8,081 nucleotides of DNA from an uncultured Erysipelotrichaceae bacterium (GTDB lineage: Bacteria; Bacillota_I; Bacilli_A; RF39; UBA660): assembly GCA_902783405.1 (NCBI GenBank), contig CACZQZ010000094.1, positions 1 through 8,081 of the forward strand. The letters run 5' to 3'. The translations under genes and the position numbers were made by a program. The notes under the pieces were generated by a model that was not told the DNA's origin, searched no databases, and saw nothing but the letters and a program-made list of their open reading frames with translations. The first letter of the stretch is position 1. Every line of letters starts with the position of its first letter. Below are positions 1-6,100 of the stretch, piece by piece.

Positions 1-10
1 AAAAAAAATA

Positions 11-39
11 TAGACAAGAAAACAAAAATATGTTATATT
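11..39 (+). promoter_or_regulatory. Predicted SigA-type promoter for rplK-rplA
   Basis: A -35 box TAGACA (11-16, one mismatch to TTGACA) is followed by a 17-base spacer and a -10 box TATATT (34-39, one mismatch to TATAAT). An extended -10 TG lies at 31-32. Transcription should start near 45-47. The architecture matches the two better-scoring promoters further along the window, which raises confidence. The surrounding DNA is very AT-rich, so chance matches are possible. Confidence 0.6.
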
Positions 40-46
40 AATTTAG

Positions 47-63
47 CTATATATTTTATATAG
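47..63 (+). other. Hairpin at the predicted 5' end of the rplK-rplA mRNA
   Basis: CTATATA (47-53) pairs with TATATAG (57-63), giving 7 base pairs with a 3-base loop. It begins within a few bases of the predicted transcription start. A 5'-terminal stem can protect mRNA from 5'-end-dependent decay, which is an inference here. The stem is almost all A-T, so it is weak and could be a by-product of base composition. Confidence 0.35.
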
Positions 64-67
64 AACA

Positions 68-105
68 AGTGGGAGGCATATGCGGATAATGCTATTAGAA
101 CCACT
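68..105 (+). promoter_or_regulatory. L1-binding-site mimic in the rplK leader (autoregulatory element, copy A)
   Basis: AGTGG (68-72) pairs with CCACT (101-105), and GCAT (76-79) pairs with ATGC (89-92). Between them is an asymmetric internal loop, GAG on the 5' side and eight bases (93-100) on the 3' side. The 5' strand reads GTGGGAGG (69-76), the same string as in the L1-binding helix region of bacterial 23S rRNA, where the partner strand also contains ACCAC. Known biology: L1 represses the L11-L1 operon by binding a leader that mimics its rRNA site. The element ends about 24 bases before the rplK ribosome binding site. A second hairpin (103-118) shares bases 103-105 with it. Confidence 0.7.
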
Positions 106-118
106 CGCGAAAACGAGT
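103..118 (+). other. Hairpin overlapping the 3' strand of L1 site A
   Basis: ACTCG (103-107) pairs with CGAGT (114-118) around a 6-base loop. The first three bases are also needed to close the L1-site stem (101-105), so the full forms of the two helices cannot coexist, though shortened forms could stack. This could couple L1 binding to access of the rplK ribosome binding site at 129-134. No U-run follows, so it is not a terminator. Confidence 0.4.
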
Positions 119-142
119 AAATAATATTAGGAGGTGTTTTTC

Positions 143-568
143 GTGGCAAAGAACGTTACAAAAGTTATTAAATTACAAATACCAGCAGGAAAAGCAACGC
201 CAGCTCCACCAGTTGGAACTGTTCTAGGACCTGCAGGAATCAATTTACAAGAATTTTGTACAAAATACAATGATGCAACAAAAGATAAAATGGGAGATGT
301 ATTACCAGTTGAAATTTCAATCTATGAAGATAGAACATTTGACTTCGTAATTAAAACTCCACCAACTCCATTTTTAATTAAAAAAATTGGAAATGTTAAG
401 AAAGGTTCTTCAAAAGGAAGAAACGAAGTAGTTGGAAAACTTTCAAAAGATAAATTAAGACAAATCGCTGAAATTAAATTGCCAGATTTAAATTGTTATA
501 CAGTAGAAGAAGCAATGAAAATTGTTGCTGGTACTGCTACTAACATGGGTGTAGAAGTAGAAGATTAA
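143..568 (+). CDS. rplK: 50S ribosomal protein L11
   Basis: L11 binds the GTPase-associated region of 23S rRNA at the base of the L7/L12 stalk and takes part in factor binding and the stringent response. The product is 141 residues, the usual length. The N-terminal domain (about 1-65) has the Pro-rich LQIPAGKATPAPPVG segment, followed by the YEDRTFDF and KTPP motifs. The C-terminal rRNA-binding domain (about 75-141) includes LPDLN and ends GTATNMGVEVED. I chose GTG at 143 because AGGAGG lies at 129-134, 8 bases upstream, and the protein then begins MAKNVTK as in the family. An in-frame GTG at 134 would overlap that site. Two oddities: residue 26 is Thr where B. subtilis has Pro in the thiostrepton contact helix, and the C-terminal GTARSMG motif reads GTATNMG. 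First gene of the L1-regulated unit. Confidence 0.98.
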   Translation: MAKNVTKVIKLQIPAGKATPAPPVGTVLGPAGINLQEFCTKYNDATKDKMGDVLPVEISIYEDRTFDFVIKTPPTPFLIKKIGNVKKGSSKGRNEVVGKLSKDKLRQIAEIKLPDLNCYTVEEAMKIVAGTATNMGVEVED

Positions 569-570
569 TC

Positions 571-586
571 ATAGGATAAGACCTAT
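571..586 (+). other. Small hairpin between rplK and L1 site B
   Basis: ATAGG (571-575) pairs with CCTAT (582-586) around a 6-base loop, starting 3 bases after the rplK stop. Its last two bases (585-586) are also the first two of the L1-site B stem, so the two helices compete at their junction or stack end to end. There is no U-run, so it is not a terminator. Confidence 0.35.
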
Positions 587-622
587 GTGGGAGGATCCGC
601 AAGTAATTCCGCTTAACCGCAT
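585..622 (+). promoter_or_regulatory. L1-binding-site mimic before rplA (autoregulatory element, copy B)
   Basis: ATGTGG (585-590) pairs with CCGCAT (617-622), including one G-U. An inner GGA (593-595) pairs with TCC (608-610) across an asymmetric internal loop. The 5' strand contains GTGGGAGG (587-594), identical to copy A and to the L1 site in 23S rRNA. The rplA ribosome binding site AAGGAGG (623-629) begins immediately after the closing stem, so bound L1 should block translation of its own gene directly. From memory, a GTGGGAGG-type element in this spacer is common in Firmicutes. The feedback role is inferred from the family. Confidence 0.72.
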
Positions 623-637
623 AAGGAGGATAGTAAA

Positions 638-1333
638 ATGAAAAAAGGGAAAAAATATGTAGAAGCAAGCAAAATGCTCGAAAAGAATAAACTTTATAGC
701 TTAGAAGAAGCAGTAGAACTTGTTAAAAAAACAAGTATTACTAAATTTGATGCTTCTGTAGAACTTGCTATGAATTTAAATCTTGATACAAGAAAAGCTG
801 ATCAACAATTAAGAGGAGCAACAGTTCTTCCAAATGGAATTGGAAAAACTAAGACAGTACTTGTTATTACTAAAGGAGCAAATGCTGATGTAGCAAAAGC
901 ATCTGGTGCTGATTTTGTAGGAGACGCAGATATGTTAGAAAAAATCGAAAAAGAAAATTGGTTCGGTTTTGATACGATGATTGCAACTCCAGACATGATG
1001 CCAGCTTTAGGTAAACTTGGAAAAATTTTAGGTCCAAAAGGTTTAATGCCAAATCCTAAAACAGGAACTGTTACAACAGACGTTAAAAAAGCTGTTGAAG
1101 ATGTTAAAAAAGGTCGAGTAGAATACAGAACAGATAGTTTTGGAAATATTCATGTTGTTGTTGGAAAAGTATCTTTCGATAAAGAAAAATTAATAGAAAA
1201 CATCAAAACATTTGTTGCTTTAATTCAAAAAATAAAACCAGCAGTAGTAAAAGGAACATATATTAAAAATATTGCTCTTTCATCTACTATGGGTCCTGGT
1301 ATAAAAGTAGATACAAATAGTTTTGACATTTAA
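638..1333 (+). CDS. rplA: 50S ribosomal protein L1
   Basis: L1 binds 23S rRNA helices 76-78, forms the mobile L1 stalk at the E site that helps release deacylated tRNA, and acts as a translational repressor of its own operon. The product is 231 residues, the normal bacterial length. Domain I is split (about 1-65 and 160-231). The Rossmann-like domain II (about 70-155) holds FDTMIATPDMMPALGKLG followed by ILGPKGLMPNPKTGT. Near the C-terminus STMGPGIKVD is the conserved rRNA-contacting segment. The ATG is preceded by AAGGAGG 8 bases upstream. The spacer after rplK is 69 bases and holds an L1-site mimic. The last codons (TTTGACATTTAA) contain the -35 box of the rplJ promoter. Confidence 0.98.
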   Translation: MKKGKKYVEASKMLEKNKLYSLEEAVELVKKTSITKFDASVELAMNLNLDTRKADQQLRGATVLPNGIGKTKTVLVITKGANADVAKASGADFVGDADMLEKIEKENWFGFDTMIATPDMMPALGKLGKILGPKGLMPNPKTGTVTTDVKKAVEDVKKGRVEYRTDSFGNIHVVVGKVSFDKEKLIENIKTFVALIQKIKPAVVKGTYIKNIALSSTMGPGIKVDTNSFDI

Positions 1334-1351
1334 AAATAGTTATGCTATAAT
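1323..1351 (+). promoter_or_regulatory. Consensus SigA promoter for rplJ-rplL
   Basis: TTGACA (1323-1328) and TATAAT (1346-1351) are both perfect consensus boxes with a 17-base spacer, and an extended -10 TG lies at 1343-1344. The -35 box lies inside the last codons of rplA. Transcription should start near 1357-1360, just before the L10 leader. This is the strongest promoter in the window by sequence, which suits the need for four or more copies of L7/L12 per ribosome. Confidence 0.92.
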
Positions 1352-1360
1352 ACGAATTGC

Positions 1361-1458
1361 AAAGAGAAATTGTTACCGTAGACAGTAGGTGCTTTAAGCT
1401 TAATTTCCTACCGAGGCAAAATAAGTCTTCAAAGGTCCCTACGGTAGAGGGACTTTTT
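1361..1458 (+). ncRNA. L10 leader RNA (autoregulatory attenuator of rplJ-rplL)
   Basis: This matches the Firmicutes L10 leader in sequence: ACCGTAGACAG, then AGGTGCTTTAAGCTTAAT, then CCTACCGAGG. GTAGG (1385-1389) pairs with CCTAC (1407-1411) and GCT (1391-1393) with AGC (1397-1399). CC (1376-1377) can pair with GG (1415-1416) and TTG (1370-1372) with CAA (1417-1419), leaving a GTAGACA/CGA internal loop like the L10-binding kink-turn. TACCGTAG (1374-1381) is also perfectly complementary to CTACGGTA (1439-1446) in the terminator. That suggests three states: an L10-bound anti-antiterminator, an antiterminator and a terminator. Known in B. subtilis: the L10-L12 complex causes termination in this leader. 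The pairings are read from sequence; the switching is inferred. Confidence 0.9.
1431..1458 (+). terminator. Attenuator terminator in the L10 leader
   Basis: GTCCCT (1435-1440) pairs with AGGGAC (1448-1453) around a 7-base loop. The stem can extend by a G-U and three A-U pairs into the T-run at 1454-1458. It lies 33 bases before the rplJ start. Its loop and the end of its 5' arm (1439-1446) are complementary to 1374-1381, so formation is conditional. It would also stop readthrough from rplK-rplA. Confidence 0.88.
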
Positions 1459-1490
1459 CTATGTTAGCAAAAATAGAAAAGGAGGTATTT

Positions 1491-1985
1491 ATGGCAAATG
1501 TTAAAATTTTAGAGCGTAAACAAAATACCATTGATGAAATTGTAGAAAAAATTAAGTCATCAAATGCAGTGGTTTGGTTTGACAATAACGGACTTTCTGT
1601 TTCAGACTTAACAAGTTTACGTAGAAAACTAAGAGAAAATGATTGTGAACTTAAAGTTTACAAAAATACACTTACAATGAGAGCTCTTTCTAGTTTAAAG
1701 ATTGATTTAGAAAATTTAGAAGGACCAAAAATTATGGCATTTGGTGAAGATGCTGTTATGCCAATTAAAATTGTGAATGACTTTGCAAAAGATCATCCAG
1801 AACTTGAGATGAAAGTAGGTATTGTTGAAGGAAATGTAACAGAAATAGATACACTAAAAAAACTTGCTACAATCCCTTCAAGAGAAGGATTACTTACAAT
1901 GTTTGCTGGAGGATTACTTGAACATGTTAAGAATGTGGCAATTTGCTTAGATTTACATGCACAAAATTTAGAAAAAAATAATTAA
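1491..1985 (+). CDS. rplJ: 50S ribosomal protein L10
   Basis: L10 anchors dimers of L7/L12 to the ribosome next to L11, and the L10-L12 complex represses its own operon. The product is 164 residues, close to the 166 of B. subtilis. The N-terminal rRNA-binding domain includes VVWFDNNGLSVSDLTSLRRKLRE and the KVYKNTL motif. LATIPSREGLLTMFAGGLL follows near residues 125-145, and the C-terminal helix that binds L12 dimers fills the remainder. AAAGGAGG (1478-1485) sits 5 bases before the ATG. An in-frame ATG at 1461 directly after the attenuator T-run has no ribosome binding site and was not used. Expression should depend on the leader attenuator. A single stop-overlapping ribosome binding site links it to rplL. 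Confidence 0.97.
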   Translation: MANVKILERKQNTIDEIVEKIKSSNAVVWFDNNGLSVSDLTSLRRKLRENDCELKVYKNTLTMRALSSLKIDLENLEGPKIMAFGEDAVMPIKIVNDFAKDHPELEMKVGIVEGNVTEIDTLKKLATIPSREGLLTMFAGGLLEHVKNVAICLDLHAQNLEKNN

Positions 1986-1999
1986 AGGAGGAAAATAAA

Positions 2000-2368
2000 A
2001 TGGCTAAAATTGAAAACAAAGATATTATTGAAGCTTTAAAAGAAAAAAGTTTATTAGAAATTAAAGAATTAGTAGATTTAATGAAAGAGGAATTTGGTGT
2101 TGACCCATCTGCTGTAGCAGTAGCTGCTGCACCAGCTGGAGAAGCTAAAGAAGAAGGACCAACAAGTGTAAACGTAGTACTTACAGCTGCAGGATCAAAT
2201 AAATTAGCAGTTATTAAATTAATCAAAGAAGTTACAGGACTTGGACTTAAAGAAGCTAAAGACCTTGCAGATAATGGTGGAAACATTAAAGAAGGAATTC
2301 CATCAGATGAAGCTAATGAACTTAAAGCAAAATTAGAAGAAGCTGGAGCTTCTGTAGAAGTTAAATAA
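2000..2368 (+). CDS. rplL: 50S ribosomal protein L7/L12
   Basis: L7/L12 forms the multicopy stalk that recruits and activates translation GTPases such as EF-Tu and EF-G. The product is 122 residues, a typical length. The N-terminal dimerisation and L10-binding helices cover about 1-33. An Ala-rich flexible hinge (AVAVAAAPAGEA) follows. The C-terminal factor-binding domain runs from about 53 and contains NKLAVIKLIKEVTGLGLKEA with its conserved Lys residues, ending LEEAGASVEVK. The ribosome binding site AAAGGAGG (1984-1991) overlaps the end of rplJ, so the two genes are closely coupled, 14 bases apart. A strong hairpin terminator follows the stop codon. Confidence 0.98.
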   Translation: MAKIENKDIIEALKEKSLLEIKELVDLMKEEFGVDPSAVAVAAAPAGEAKEEGPTSVNVVLTAAGSNKLAVIKLIKEVTGLGLKEAKDLADNGGNIKEGIPSDEANELKAKLEEAGASVEVK

Positions 2369-2385
2369 TATAAAAGAAATGGAGG

Positions 2386-2427
2386 TAAGTCTATACTAAA
2401 TACTAGTATAGGCTTATTTTGCTTTTT
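2386..2427 (+). terminator. Intrinsic terminator after rplL
   Basis: AAGTCTATACTA (2387-2398) pairs with TAGTATAGGCTT (2404-2415) through 12 pairs, one of them a T-G, around a 5-base AATAC loop. One more T-A pair is possible at the base. TTTT, GC, TTTTT follows (2417-2427). The GC interruption in the T-tract may make it leaky, which would let polymerase read into ybxB. The ybxB ribosome binding site begins at the next base. Confidence 0.88.
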
Positions 2428-2437
2428 GAGGTGAAAA

Positions 2438-3019
2438 ATGTCTCATTATTTTGAAAATGATAAGAATTTAAAAAGTGAAGAAAAAAAGATTTTTGTAAAA
2501 ATAAAAAATCAAGAGTTTTCCTTTTATGTAGATAATGGTGTTTTTTCAAAAAAAGGACTTGATTTTGGAACGAGAACACTACTTGAAAATTTAGAAGATA
2601 TTCATGGAGATATATTAGATTTTGGATGTGGTTATGGTCCGATTGGAATATATCTATCAAAAGCATTAAGTGTGAATGTCGATATGATTGATATTAATAA
2701 AAGAAGTTTATCTTTAGCGCATAAAAATAGTATCTTAAATAAAGTAAATACCAATGTATTTGAAAGTAATATCTATGAGAACATTCATAAAAAATATGAT
2801 TTTATTATTACAAATCCTCCTATTAGGGTAGGGAAAGAAATATTATATAAAATCTTAATAGATGCAAAAAATTATCTTAAAAAAAATGGAGAATTATGGC
2901 TTGTGATTCATAAAGATCAAGGAGCAAAAACAGTATATAAAATGTTAGAAGAACACTATAAAGTAAGACTCATTACAAAAAACAAAGGTTTTTATATAAT
3001 TTGTGCAACAAACAATTGA
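2438..3019 (+). CDS. ybxB: RsmC-like class I SAM-dependent methyltransferase (YbxB family)
   Basis: The 193-residue product has the small-subunit RNA methyltransferase fold of RsmC/RlmG. SAM-binding motif I is DFGCGYGPIG (61-70), the motif II acidic residue is in VDMIDIN (D85), and the catalytic-type motif IV is NPPIR (126-130). NPP motifs are typical of enzymes that methylate exocyclic amino groups, so N2-guanine methylation of rRNA is a reasonable guess, but the substrate is not shown. It lacks the N-terminal duplicated domain of E. coli RsmC, as YbxB does. The same position between rplL and rpoB in B. subtilis supports orthology. The ribosome binding site GAGGTG (2428-2433) abuts the rplL terminator. 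The stop TGA overlaps the rpoB promoter. No own promoter is visible, so expression is probably low and by readthrough. Confidence 0.88.
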   Translation: MSHYFENDKNLKSEEKKIFVKIKNQEFSFYVDNGVFSKKGLDFGTRTLLENLEDIHGDILDFGCGYGPIGIYLSKALSVNVDMIDINKRSLSLAHKNSILNKVNTNVFESNIYENIHKKYDFIITNPPIRVGKEILYKILIDAKNYLKKNGELWLVIHKDQGAKTVYKMLEEHYKVRLITKNKGFYIICATNN

Positions 3020-3044
3020 CAAAAGAACTTTATTCTGTTAAAAT
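3016..3044 (+). promoter_or_regulatory. SigA-type promoter for rpoB-rpoC
   Basis: TTGACA (3016-3021, perfect) overlaps the TGA stop of ybxB. A 17-base spacer leads to TAAAAT (3039-3044, one mismatch to TATAAT), with an extended -10 TG at 3036-3037. Transcription should start near 3050-3052, leaving a leader of about 65 bases before rpoB. Confidence 0.82.
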
Positions 3045-3054
3045 TGTAAATTGG

Positions 3055-3083
3055 TGGCATATACTGTTTTTATAAATATGCTA
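3055..3083 (+). other. Hairpin in the rpoB 5' leader
   Basis: GCATAT (3057-3062) pairs with ATATGC (3076-3081), extendable by a G-T and a T-A pair at the base, around a 13-base loop. It starts within about 5 bases of the predicted transcription start. It has no terminator tail and matches no leader family I recognise. It may stabilise the 5' end or be incidental in AT-rich DNA. Confidence 0.35.
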
Positions 3084-3115
3084 GATTAAAAATATAGGTT
3101 ATAGGGGTGAAACGA

Positions 3116-6100
3116 GTGGCTTATACAGTAAAAAAATTCGGAGATCACAGAGAAAGACGTAGTTATGCAAAAACAAAAAACGCAATTGAACTTTCTAATT
3201 TATTAGAAATTCAAAAAAAATCATATCAATGGTTTATTGATGAAGGAATCGAAGAAGTATTTAACGATATTTTTCCAGTAGAGAGTTTTACTGGTAATTT
3301 GACGTTAGAATTTGGTAATTTTTCTTTTGATGAACCAAGATATTCTATCAAAGGTTGTAAAGAAAGATATGCAACTTATGCAGCGCCTTTAAAAGTAGAA
3401 GCAAGACTTTTTAATGGTGAAACAGGAGAGGTAAAAGAACAAGAAATTTATCTTGGAGACATGCCTATTATGACGGAAAGTGGTACTTTTATTATCAATG
3501 GAGCTGAAAGAGTAATTGTATCACAATTAGTTCGTTCACCATCCGTTTATTTCGGAAAAGAAATTGACAAAAATGGACGTACCATTATTACATCACAAAT
3601 TATTCCAACAAGAGGTACTTGGTTAGAATATGAAGTTGATGCTAGAGACGTTATATATGTTCGAATTGACCGAACAAGAAAAGTACCTATTACAACATTA
3701 CTTAGAGCATTAGGATTATCTAATGATGAAGATATTTTATCATTATTTGGAGAAAATGCTTATTTAGAAAAAACAATTGAAAAAGATACAAATAAAAATA
3801 TGGATGAATCTTTAATCGATATTCATTCTAAATTAAGACCTGGAGAACCATCTACTTTAGATAGTGCTAAAAACCAATTAATCACAAGATTTTTTGATTC
3901 ATTCCGTTATGATTTAGCTAAAGTTGGGCGTTATAAATTCAACAAAAAATTAAATATTACAGATCGTTTGATGGGGTGTACTTTAGCTCAAAATATTATT
4001 GTAGATGGAGAAACTATTTTTGAAAAAGGAACGAAAATAACAAAAGAAAACTTTGATAAAATTAAAGAAGTATTTAAAAACGGATATGGAATCAAAGAAG
4101 TTATTATCAATGAAAGTTTGGACTCTTATAATAAAGTACAAATGGTTGAAGTTTATTCTAAGAGGGATCCTGAAAAAGTTGTAAGAGTTATCGGTAATGA
4201 TCAAACAATTGATACCAAAAGACTTACGATTTCAGATGTTTATGCATCTGTATCATACTACTTAAATTTACTTGATGATATTGGAAATTATGATGAAATC
4301 GATCACTTATCAAATCGTCGTGTAAAGCAAGTAGGAGAATTAATGCAAAATCAATTTCGTGTTGGTATGGGAAGAATTGAAAGAGTCATTCGTGACCGTA
4401 TGTCAACACAGGAAATTACAGAAGTTACACCAAAAACATTAATTAATATTAGACCACTTACGGCTGCTATGAAAGAATTCTTTGGAAGTAGTCAGTTATC
4501 ACAATTCATGGATCAAACTAATCCAGTTGCAGAACTTGCTAATAAAAGAAGGTTATCTTCTTTAGGACCAGGTGGACTTTCTAGAGATAGAGCTGGTATG
4601 GAAGTAAGAGACGTTAATCCATCACACTATGGAAGACTTTGTCCAATTGAGTCACCAGAAGGACCTAATATCGGACTTATTACATCACTTGCAAGTTATG
4701 CGAAAGTTAATGAATATGGATTCATTATGACACCTTATCGTAAGGTAGTAGACGCTAAATTAACGGATGAAATTATTTATATGACAGCTGATGAAGAGTT
4801 AGAATATAATATTTCACAAGCAACCGCAGAACTTAAAGATGGATGTATTATTGGAGAGAGAGTTCCAGTTAGATTTAGAGGAGAAAATATTTTAGTTTCT
4901 CCAAAAGATGTAGACTATATTGATGTTTCAGCACAGCAAGTTGTATCAATCACGACAAGCGCAATTCCTTTTCTTGAGCATGATGATGGAAAACGTGCCC
5001 TAATGGGTGCTAATATGCAGCGTCAAGCAATTCCACTTATTAAAGCAGAAGCTCCAATAGTTGGAACTGGAATTGAAGCCATTGCCGCAAGAGATTCAGG
5101 AGCTGTTGTAATTGCTAAAGCTGATGGTATTGTAGATTATGTTGATGCTAATAAAATCTTAGTAAAAACAAAAGGTGGTATGGATACATATTATCTAAAT
5201 GGTTTTGAAAGAAGTAATGCAGGAACATGTTATCATCAGGTACCAATTGTAAAGACAGGAGACACTGTTTACAAAGATGAAGTTATTGCTGATGGACCTT
5301 CTACAGTACTAGGTGAAATGGCGTTAGGTAAAAACGTTACAGTAGCTTTCATGAACTATAACGGTTATAACTATGAAGATGCTGTTATCTTAAATGAAAG
5401 ACTAGTAAAAGATGATGTTTATACATCTATTCATATTGAAGACTATCAAATTGAATGTAGAGACACAAAACTAGGTTCAGAAGAATTTACGAGAGATATT
5501 CCAAATGTTGGTGAAGATGCTCGTCGTAACTTAGATGAAAATGGTATTATTAGAATCGGTACAGAAGTACATGATGATGATATCTTAGTAGGTAAAGTTA
5601 CTCCTAAAGGAATGGCTGAACTTACAAGTGAAGAAAAATTATTACATGCTATTTTTGGAGAAAAAACAAGAGAAGTTAGAGATACCTCTCTTAGAGTTCC
5701 ACATGGTGGAGAAGGTATTGTTCATGATGTTAAAATCTTTACAAAAGAAGATACTGATGAACTTCCTGCAGGAGTATCAAAAATGGTACGTGTATATATC
5801 GCTCAAAAACGTAAAATTACAGTAGGAGATAAAATGGCAGGACGTCATGGTAATAAGGGTGTTATATCATTAATTTTACCAGAAGAAGATATGCCATATA
5901 TGGAAGATGGAAGACCAGTTGATATTTTACTTAATCCACTAGGGGTACCATCTCGTATGAATATCGGACAGATTTTAGAAATGCATTTGGGTATGGCAGC
6001 TAAAACGTTAGGTATTCATGTTGCAACTCCAGTATTCTCAGGAGCAACAAAAGATGAAATTATCGATGCTTTAAAAGAAGCTAAATTACCTGAAAGTGGT

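Noticed and set aside
1..10. A-run at the window edge as a possible reverse-strand terminator tail
   Set aside because: No hairpin is visible on the side that would be needed, and the region is cut by the window edge.
134..142. Upstream GTG start for rplK
   Set aside because: It sits on the last base of the AGGAGG site and would add residues absent from the L11 family.
802..1052. Two overlapping - strand open frames within rplA
   Set aside because: Both lie wholly inside rplA on the opposite strand and show no family resemblance; they arise from the codon bias of rplA.
1461..1490. Upstream in-frame ATG for rplJ, or a short leader peptide
   Set aside because: It directly follows the attenuator T-run with no ribosome binding site, and the ATG at 1491 has a strong one.
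1927..2286. Long open frame on the - strand (119 codons) across the end of rplJ and most of rplL
   Set aside because: It is antisense to two certain genes, has no recognisable ribosome binding site or protein family, and its composition (Ser/Ala-rich) mirrors the Ala-rich hinge of L7/L12.
2381..2401. Six-codon mini-ORF (ATG GAG GTA ...) with a GGAGG-like string after rplL
   Set aside because: Its stop lies inside the terminator hairpin and nothing supports translation; the purine run is probably chance.
2403..2666. - strand open frame over the start of ybxB and the rplL terminator
   Set aside because: Phe/Leu/His-rich antisense of A-rich coding DNA, with no ribosome binding site or homology signal.
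3107..3115. Upstream GTG start for rpoB
   Set aside because: It falls inside the AGGGGTGA site that serves the GTG at 3116. The difference is only three residues, so some doubt remains.
3983..4204. - strand open frame inside rpoB
   Set aside because: Phe/Ile/Asn-rich shadow of a Lys/Glu-rich part of RpoB.
5628..5825. + strand open frame in another reading frame of rpoB
   Set aside because: It lies wholly within conserved rpoB sequence and its translation is low-complexity Lys/Leu.
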